From: Parapristionchus giblindavisi
Lineage: Eukaryota > Nematoda > Chromadorea > Rhabditida > Diplogasteridae
Length of the DNA stretch: 64,000 bases
Assembly (NCBI GenBank): GCA_943737045.1
Contig: CALSFV010000210.1
Span: forward strand, 372,001-436,000
Reading direction: 5' to 3'
The notes under the pieces were generated by a model. The model saw only the letters and a program-made list of their open reading frames with translations, searched no databases and was not told where the DNA came from. Shown here piece after piece: positions 56,128 through 64,000 of this stretch; within the stretch, counting starts at the first letter, position 1, and each line of letters begins with the position of its first letter. A program made the translations under genes and the position numbers.

Positions 56128-59015
56128 CTGAAATGGATCGGAGAATTACGGTAGGTATCTGGGATACTGTAAGAAGAATAGGATTATGGTAGGTTAAAGA
56201 CTGAATAAGGAATGTAAACTCACTGTTTGCTGCGATGCTTGATTGTGTGGATGCGACTTCCGTCAATGCTTTTATATTCGTGTTACAGGGATGAATATGT
56301 ATGCATAGCTGCGATAAAGCCATAGATAGACAAGGAAAAAATGTTGTCGATGATGATTTTGATGATCTGTATACTTCGCATGCAGAAACGTTATAGACAT
56401 GCACTATATCGGTTTGAAAAGGGACATTGGTTTGGTCAGCCTGTGTCTTACGGAATGAGACATAGTCTATGTTTGTCGGTTCTGGCTAACAATGAAGACA
56501 AATAATCAATAAAGAAGCCTTTGTGCGACAGTTCTGTGAAACGATGTTGAAAATGTTATTGTGTTACTAGCAATCCAATGGCTTTCTTCATTGTTTCCTG
56601 GTCTAAGACGATCCTTGAAACTTTGGTTTCAAGTTTCAATCAATCAATATTATCAAATCAGGCAATAGATGCTCAGATGAGGATGGGTCTATATCCATCA
56701 TTGGTTGCATTTCACCAGTGCCTGCCAATAGCTCGGGTCAGGTCGTCTCTCCAGGTTTTCCGAGGTTTTTCACAAATGCGGTTCCGGTGTACAGTTCGTT
56801 CGTTTGTTGTATTTGTTTGTTCCGGTTGTTTTTAGTTTGAGGTGCCTGAAATGCTTGTCCCAATAATGTGTGATCTTCCATGGCTCTACACTTCTATACC
56901 CAATTTGCGATCGATCAATGATTTTCGCGAATCTTATATGATAATTGAGCATTCCTGAAAATTCAAAGTAGAATCACATTCTTCACATGTCAAAGTATGG
57001 ACTGATCTGTGCGTTCGCTTTGTGTAGTCAGCTTTCGCTTCCGGTGCTCTCCCATTCCGAGAAATACATGTATCCTCTCTGTATTCAGTTCGATCATGAT
57101 GGACTGATTCAGACGTCAAGAGCATGAATTATCGTAACGATCGTGATTGATCAGATATGTTTATCTGTTTTCTGTTCCAATCATTATGTATTACAAGTTA
57201 CGACAGTAGTCAAGCTCCTCAATTTAAAGGGGGGGGGGCAATAATTTGGTCGAACATTTTTGGGTGCCTAAAATTTGGCTACCAGACAACCCCTACTTTT
57301 CGTCCTTTAGCCTTCTGCTCACAATAAGTCTTAACAACAGGAGCCACCGCTTTTTTTAACAACAGGGGCCACCGCTTAACCGGCAATTGCTGGCAACCGG
57401 AAAATAGAAAAAAATCAGCAATTGCAGGCAATCTCGGCAGCTTCGGCAATTTTGAACTCAACTATTTCAAAAGCACTAATGATATGTTTCACGGACTTAT
57501 CAAAAATACCAAAGTACCAAACGAAAACGATGTGATTAAGAAATTGAGGCAACGAATGCAATTTTCGTTACTTATGCACCCATAAATAGAATGTTCTTAA
57601 AGTTGAACAGTGGTCTTTGGTATCTGTTGAGAAGGATTCCTGCAATCCCGAAGAGTCTTCCGCAGATGCGGATACTCTGGTATTTCAAGACTTAAAGTCT
57701 ACTTGTACTTTCACTTTAAGTAGACTTGTAAGTCTCCTTCAAGTGAAACGTAAGTCTACTTGAAGTGTAACGTCACTGCGTAAGTCTACTCAAAGTGAGA
57801 CGCAAGTTTACTTAAAGTGAAAATATGACGTCACTCACTTGTAGTTTACTTAAAGGAAACTTTAAGTCAGTGACGCATTTTAAGTAGACTTTAAGTTTTG
57901 AAATACCAGAGTATGGGCAAATTAGATACTCCGTGGATACGCGTGATATTGTGCGTATAAAATGTACTTGCATAAGAAAATGACACTATGCACTAAAGAA
58001 CGGAAGTCGCTCAAAGGCTAGATCTCAAGAAATCTCAAAAGAAGAAAGTCTCTTCTACAAATAAAACAAGTGATTTTCACACGCTCAATATAAGCGGGTA
58101 TAATGCCTTCGTGACATTACTGGATAGTCTAATTAGTGAATAAATCTCCGTGTCATGCGCAGGGGTCAGAAAACGTTAGACTTCCCGGAGAGGTCGCGCT
58201 AACGAACACAAAAAACGAACATTCATTTTCAATATTCTCAAATCAACGCGATTATTCGTTTCGATATATCATGTACCAAATTTACAGGATATTGCAAACT
58301 AAACTTGTGCTTATATGACTTAAAAATTTTTGTGTGTATTTTTCGGTAATTTTTACATAATTGGTTGCCGTTGCCGGTAATAGAGCTCCGAATGCCATTA
58401 TATCGAATATGTGCCTAGTATTGTACGTATAAAATGTACTTGCATAATAAAATGACAAACTGGCTCTAAGAAACGGAAGTCGCTCAAAGGCTAGATCTCG
58501 TCCAACTCTCGATTGTCTTTCCGCTACCTCTCACCTAACCCGGCTGACCTTCGCCGCGCTATTTGATATATAGAAGAGATCGGCATAGCTTCTGAACCAT
58601 GCAAAACAAGAAATAATCTCTTCTACAAATAAACCAAGTGATTTTTATACGCTCAATACGATCATTTTCAATATTCTCCAATCAATTTATTCCGATTATT
58701 CCTTTCAATATATCATGTACCAAGTTTAACAGATATCGCTAACAAAACTTGTGCTTATATGACATTTAAAAAATAATTTTTGTGTGTATTTTCGGTAATT
58801 TTACCTAATTGGTTCCCGTTCCCGGTAACCAATATTAGAGCTCCGAATACCATTATTAAAGCTTTGCCAACTTCATCAACCAGTCTTTATCACTTTGGTA
58901 TGCTGCATATGAATAACTATCGAATAGACATTGACAAAATAATTACAAAAAAAAATAATTGCTTGAATATTTTTTTGGGAAATGATGAGGAGATCGATAA
59001 CTCGCAATCGACATC
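56128..59015. other. region between the two chitinases
   Basis: Holds the unresolved 5' end of chitinase copy 1, the MITE at 57672-57914, a G run near 57230, and a direct duplication of about 400 bp: 57950-58400 and 58425-58855 share acgtataaaatgtacttgca, cggaagtcgctcaaaggcta and ctcttctacaaataaa. No other gene is supported. Confidence 0.6.
57672..57914. mobile_element. MITE built from AAGTCTACTT motifs
   Basis: Ends ATACTCTGGTATTTCAA and TTGAAATACCAGAGTAT are perfect inverted repeats. The interior is a series of AAGTCTACTT/AAGTGAAACG units in both orientations with two tgacgtcact/aacgtcact motifs. Confidence 0.85.
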
Positions 59016-59143
59016 CTACTTTGCATGTTTGAAGATGTTCATGACTGAATCATAAACCGTGCCCGGGGGACAATCTCTCACTAGCCATGATCCATGCACG
59101 CAATGTTCATACTTGAACGGAGAGGCATTTGCCCTCATGTCCC
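59016..59143 (-). pseudogene. orphan duplicate of the chitinase terminal (chitin-binding) exon
   Basis: Encodes the same tail as 59518-59391 ([22 protein letters not shown], stop after FKHAK) with an intact acceptor. It is followed upstream by a decayed end of the linker exon (59205-59225) and no other chitinase exon. It could be an alternative last exon of copy 2 (skipping 59518-59391) or a dead fragment. Confidence 0.75.
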
Positions 59144-59204
59144 CTGAAAAAAAATCGATAATGATCTACCATACGCAGGGACAGTTACAGTACCTGTAGT
59201 GTTG

Positions 59205-59330
59205 CACCTTTCAGAAGAAGCCGGGAAGGAGATACCTTCAGAAGCGGCCTCGAATCTGCAGTTTTTTTCATAGAATTGATAGTTTCGGATGAATAAAGTA
59301 ATTGAAGCTACGGCGGCAGAAATTTAACAA
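59205..59330. pseudogene. chimeric fragment: chitinase linker end fused to chemoreceptor 3' sequence
   Basis: The left part (acctgtagtgttgcaccttt, cagaagaagccggga) copies the end of the chitinase linker exon. It runs into cttcagaagcggcctcgaat plus ctgcag, matching chemoreceptor exon 9 (about 51070-51094), then gatgaataaagtaattgaag plus ctacggcggcagaaattt, matching 51528-51558. Confidence 0.7.
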
Positions 59331-59390
59331 GCCATTTAAGGTTTTACGTGAACTGACGTGGACACCCCAATACATGGTTTGCACCCTATC

Positions 59391-62300
59391 CTACTTTGCA
59401 TGTTTGAAGATGTTCATGACTGGATCATAAACCGTGCCCGGGGGACAATCTCTCACTAGCCATGATCCATGTACGCAATGTTCATACTTGAACGGAGAGG
59501 CATTTGCCCTCATGGCTCCTGAAAAATTGATTACGATCTACTACCTTAAGCAGGGATAGTTACGCAACCTGATGTGCACTTTTCAGAAGGACCCGACTCC
59601 GTGACAGGAGCCGAGAACGGCGACTTCTGGGTGGTAGTAGAGGGTGCCGTCGGGACCGGGGCCGGTGACGGAGACTTGGTGGTAGTTGCGTGAGCCGGCA
59701 CGGGAGTCAGAGCCGGAGGCTTGGTGGTAGTATCGTGAGTCGGGACGGGAGCCAGAGCCGGAGACTTGGTGGTAGTATCGTGAGCCGGAGTCGGAGACTT
59801 CTTTGCGGTAGTTGCGGGAGCCGGGGCTGGAGCCGGAACCTTCTTGGTAGTGGCCGAAGGAGATGGCGCGGGCTCCGAAATTCCTGAGAGACCTTGCCTG
59901 AAGTAGGGATTGGCTAAAATTATGCATGAGTTAGTGACCTAACTCTGTCTGACATGAATTTGAATTTGAATTTAGAGTAGTAGTACTTACTTGATGGCCT
60001 TGTGAAGTGGGAACTCCTTGGTGTCGAAGTCCATAGCCCATATGAATGCACCACCGTATCCCTGGACCTTGACGAGCGCCATCTACAAATGATTGAAAGT
60101 GAGAAAGAAAGTCCATTTCAGATATAAAATGTACACAATACTTTCTTAAGGATAGCATCCTTATCGTCAAATCCATAACAAGCTTTTCTTCCATTGAGTG
60201 TAACTTCGAGGTAAGGTCCTTCTTGGGACTGAATCGTCTTTCCTCCCATCTTTGCGAGCTTAATAGATCATCGATTGACTGACTACATTTGTCGGTTGAT
60301 TCTTTACCTTTACCTTTACATACTTCAGATCACGGAATCAGTCAACAAGTAAGGTAAAGGTAAGGTGCAACCCGTTATTCAAGGCACACGAAGTCCTGCG
60401 GGTGATCACTGCTAGGCCAGCGATCTTTCAAGGCCAATTCAGTCCGGATGGCCTAATCTCTTCTTCGGACCTACTTTACCGCGTGATCTAGTCACTACCA
60501 ATTCCCCTTCCGGGTGCCTTGGTGGGGCGGAGGCGGTGAAACGACCGGGAATCGAACCCAGCACAGATGGAATGATGGGGCGCGCCATAGACCACTACAC
60601 CTCTTCAACTCGCCTCAACAAGTATCGTACTTCCTCGGACTGGTGTTCTGATCCCGTTCAGATGTAGTGCCCATTTATTGTATCTATTGATCAGCGGCAT
60701 GTATTGATCGCTTCTGAATTACAGCCTACAGTACTAGGGCCGGTTCGAATTCGAATTCGAAGATTTCGCACCCCCTTCCCATCCCTCGCCCTCTCACCTC
60801 TTTCCCTTCGAGGAATCGCACACACCTGCCAGATGGAACGGATTATTCGGGACAGTGCGAATTATTCGCACTCTCTCACTCTCTCGGTTCCTTTCTCGTG
60901 CCTCCCTTATCTCCCTCCGCTCGCCCCAAAGAGACACGTTTGAAGAGATTCCCCTCGCATCTGAGAGCTTAGCAGTCAGCAGCAAAGTTGTAGCTCACAT
61001 CATTCCCGTTCTGATTCATTTTTGGAAAACTCGATACGATACCCACGAATAATTCGCTCTGTCCCGAATTATTCGCTCCGTCTGGCAGGCGTGTGGGATT
61101 CTTCGAAGGGAAGGGGAGAAAGGGTGCGTCTCAAGGGAATTGGCGAGAGAGTAGGGAAGCAACTGACAAGGGACACGAATTATTCGTCCCCGTTCCTGCA
61201 ACCCTAGCAAATATACCTCGAAATACGAGGCCCGACTTTCATTTTGCATAGCAGGCAGTGCAGAAGCTGGACCACTTCCAGGAGCACCGTGACTGAATAA
61301 AGTCATTGTGGGTATTGTGTTTTCGAAAACGGAGATCAAAGTCGGTTGAAAAGAGTGAATGAAGGATATTCTCTCCGAAATTGTAGAAAAACGGTAGTTT
61401 TCTTCCTTTGACGTGACTCCCAGAGCTAATTTTAAACTCTCCGCTCTGGCAACGCTCTCTCATAGACAAAGAAAACAAGAGAACATTACTAGAGCGTTTG
61501 AAGTTTATAGTACATTGACTTACGCGCAAGTGTTGGCGAACCATCCTCTTCCGTATGCTCCGATTCCCATTAGAATCTTGTTATTTGGCATGCCTTTGGA
61601 GGCCCAGTGAGCGAGAGCGCCGACCTGAATTATCGATTAAAATTGTCCCTGAATTATCGATCAAAAGTTTGTTTAAAAATCGATAATTTACTGTCTCAGA
61701 GTAAGCAGTATGATGTCCGATGGTAGTTTCAGCGAATCCGTGGAAGTCGTACGACATGACATTGAGATAATCGAGGTATCTGAAATATCGATTGACTCTA
61801 CGATAGTTCTAAATTAAGAGAGATGGCCGTTAAGACTCGACCACCCCCGGACGCGTGCGCTGGCAATGAGAGCCGGGGGGTCCATACTTGGGTGTTAGGG
61901 GTGTCATCGGCCCTTATTACACAAAACAGCAAAAATTTCCTGCTTGTGCCCTCAGGCTATTAGAAAAATTAATTTAAGTGCAAAAACGTTTAAAAATCAT
62001 AATTTCTCAAATTGTTGAGATAAATTCCAAATATCATTTGCGATGCGTCTAGAGTACACAGGCCTTGCTTTTCAAATTGATTCAAGTGATTTTCTTCTTG
62101 TGTCATTATTACTCGTCTCACCTCGAAACTTTGAGTAGGCCACAATTCCGCACCAATCGTTTGGAAAATACAGCATTTGTTCGGGAAAACCATCGATGAC
62201 GGAACTTCGATCGAAAAATTCGAGAACTGGGTCCATCGTGAAGAACCCAGTTTTAAGTGAAATCGGTGCAGAATTGCTTAGGCTACAATACCTGGTCGAA

Positions 62301-63835
62301 AAACTCTGGAGCAAACTACAACAAGGGATGGTTTGTCCAAAAAAACCAAAATTTTGAGTAAAAAAGAGGTTTAGGAATCAACGCACATACGATGCTAATA
62401 GTGAATAAGCAAGGTCTGTGCACCCTAGACGCATCGCAAATGATATTTGGAATTTATCTCAACAATTTGAGAAATTATGATTTTTTAACGTTTTTGCACC
62501 TAAATTAATTTTTCTAATAGCCTGAGGGCACAAACAGGAAATTTCTGCTGTTTTGTGTAATAAGGGCCAATGACACTCCTAACACCCAAGTATGGACCCC
62601 CAGCTCTCATTGCTAGCGCACGCGTCCGGGGGGTGATCAGTATGATCGAGTCTTACGGAGCATGCCTCTTAACAGAAATTATATGTATATGTTCTAATGT
62701 TCTTTCGGGTTTCCAGGAAAAAAAATAAAATCCTTAATGAATTTTGTAAAAACGCCCGAGTGATCGTTTAAAAGCATTAGCATTGTTTCAAATTCCACAG
62801 CCATGAGAATAGAACTTTAACCGACTTATGTTTTCAGATATTTTCAGACAGGGTATTCATAATCGGGTTCTTACTGGGCGAGTTTGGGCACGTCATATCC
62901 GTCGTCAATGGTCGTTTTACCGGCCGATACAGCGGCAGTCACTAGCTTTCCTCCACTCTGCGTTTTCAATTCCTATAATGAACTATTTAGAAGATCGCAA
63001 CTTACATGTATGTAACTAGATGATTGTCGAGAGTCACATTAAGCTATTATAGAATTACAAAAGTTTTGCATACACCACGCAAAATGCCGAATTTAGTAAA
63101 CTTTTCCACCGTTGAGAAAAACGCACTAAAAATTTTCGGAAGGTTTTTTCAATGCATGTAATTGTATTTGTATTGAAAGTCCTGTGAAATGATGAGGAAA
63201 CGCCATAAAATTCGATAAAATTAGAGAAAATGGTATGTCGCGCGAAGTGGGCGGAGTCTGAATATTGCGCGGCAAAGAGCGGAATTTGTATTGGTCGGAC
63301 AGTTTTAATTGTATAATACAGTATGTTGATTTGCTGCACGATTCCTTACCTTGATTATACCAACGAAATTGTCCTTGTTAGCCGCGTTGGGATATTCCCA
63401 GTCAAGATCGATACCATCGAAGCCGAATCGATTGGCCAGAGACCAGGCAGACTTGACGAACTTGGACCGTTTAGCAGGATCACTTGCAACTCTCTTAAAT
63501 ATCTATTTATTGATTCTCACATTTTTCTTTTTATTCAAAGGGACCGTAAACCATGTCTCAAATCAACACTTGCAATGAGTTCTAAAGAAAGTCCCTTTCT
63601 CCGTATTATCCACATTCATAAATTTTTCCTTACATTAATTTCATCCCATTTACATGATTTTACATTGAACTTAAATAAAAAAAATATTATTTGATTTATC
63701 ACCGAGTATATTCCAGATTCCGACTCAATCCATCCTCCAAAAGAAAGTATGGTCTTGAGTCCGGGTTGTTTCTTTTTGATATCGTTAATCTTCTGCATAC
63801 CTCCTTGCTCCTCGTCTGCCCATGCATCCGACATC
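59391..63835 (-). CDS. GH18 chitinase with expanded linker (copy 2, 5' end beyond the window)
   Basis: Exons seen: 63835-63703, 63493-63350, 62972-62875, 61779-61692, 61624-61524, 61292-61217, 60258-60142, 60082-59991, 59897-59569, 59518-59391, with boundaries and phases identical to copy 1. [42 protein letters not shown] and GYGGAFIWAMDFD are intact, so the enzyme should be active. The linker exon is 329 bases against 161 in copy 1, expanded with TTTKSPALAPVPTHD-like units, a likely O-glycosylation stretch. The tail [21 protein letters not shown] again lacks the last CBM14 cysteine. Introns carry a SINE, two foldback elements and a MITE absent from copy 1. The exon matching FTPETV of copy 1 must lie right of 64000. 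Confidence 0.93.
60344..60612 (-). mobile_element. tRNA-derived SINE
   Basis: Read on the minus strand: an A box (TGTAGTGGTCTATGG) and B box (GGGTTCGATTCCC) near the 5' end (about 60595-60545), a ~200-bp body, then cgtgtgccttgaataacggg and a tail of repeated TTTACC/TTACC. The 3' part recurs alone at 3545, 29415, 37190 and 39455, as expected for 5'-truncated copies. Confidence 0.85.
60733..61207. mobile_element. foldback element in a chitinase intron
   Basis: Ends CTAGGGCCGG and CAACCCTAG; inner arms such as cacctgccagatggaacgga, cgaattattcg and cccttcgaggaatcgcacac pair with inverted copies near 61050-61110. The paralogous intron of copy 1 reads cctacagtatacctcg, giving the pre-insertion site. 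Confidence 0.78.
61831..62655. mobile_element. foldback element with ~240-bp terminal inverted repeats
   Basis: taagactcga (61831) and its complement tcgagtctta (62646-62655) bound arms that pair for about 240 bp (ccggacgcgtgcgctggcaa, tatttggaatttatctcaac and so on) around a ~330-bp centre. No transposase. It lies in the intron between chitinase exons 62972-62875 and 61779-61692. Confidence 0.88.
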
Positions 63836-64000
63836 CTGAATTGGCATATATTTTTGTGTGCTTTTCCATGTTTCATAAATAAGTATGTTGTCTGGTTTAT
63901 GCTCACATAATATCAGATCTGTGTGATAAATGATGAGGCATGGTAACAATAGCAATACTCAGTGGTGGTTCTACTGAAGATGACCAACGCCACTGAGTAG

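Noticed and set aside
56222..56404. First exon of chitinase copy 1 with MHVYNVSACEVYRSS start
   Set aside because: The phase at its gtgagt donor fits, but the peptide is not a signal sequence, which this enzyme family needs, so I left the start open.

Overview
The window is nuclear DNA from a nematode. Genes are split into many short exons with GT-AG introns, several starts sit just 3' of trans-splice-like acceptors, the chemoreceptor is of a nematode family, and non-coding DNA is packed with small inverted-repeat transposons, SINE/LINE pieces and minisatellites. The frequent GTACGGTA-type intron starts and TACAGTA/TACGGTA tracts remind me of diplogastrids such as Pristionchus; that is an impression, not a proof. 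There are no bacterial features.

Layout. (1) 306-922, minus: 5' end of the U5 snRNP helicase gene snrp-200 (Brr2), running off the left edge. (2) 1765-21904, plus: a complete 16-exon serine palmitoyltransferase subunit 1 gene (sptl-1, 477 aa). Its 7.9-kb intron 9 holds a complete 16-exon trehalase gene on the opposite strand (13380-8321). (3) 23686-29207, plus: ASCC1-like gene (KH domain plus 2H phosphoesterase domain). (4) 33640-29604 (minus) and 33970-39234 (plus): a head-to-head pair of paralogous genes for lysine/glutamate-rich proteins built from exon-sized modules that start TLxxL and end DPxYQ. I recognise no family; this is the strongest candidate for something undescribed. (5) 44074-51132, plus: a 9-exon seven-helix chemoreceptor gene (Sre-like, 316 aa) with a dead mariner and a LINE fragment in its introns. 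(6) 56127-52756 and 63835-59391, both minus: tandem GH18 chitinase genes with a Pro/Thr linker and a reduced chitin-binding tail; the second runs off the right edge. A duplicated orphan terminal exon lies between them.

The transposon layer is very readable. At least nine hAT-like MITEs keep exact or near-exact 8-bp target duplications, many elements are flanked by TTAA, two elements carry TIRs and 5-bp duplications around a tRNA-like core, and there are foldback elements. Several insertions sit within about 30 bp of splice acceptors, and in two cases the target duplication itself regenerates the acceptor. Several introns also carry tandem repeats whose unit contains the real donor or acceptor of that intron.

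The genes are not a pathway. snrp-200 (splicing) and sptl-1 (sphingolipid synthesis) are housekeeping genes, trehalase and chitinases act on carbohydrates, ASCC1 belongs to an RNA-linked repair/ribosome-rescue complex, and the chemoreceptor is sensory. Exon coordinates come from reading splice sites and phase by eye; for every gene modelled to completion the exon lengths sum to a whole number of codons.
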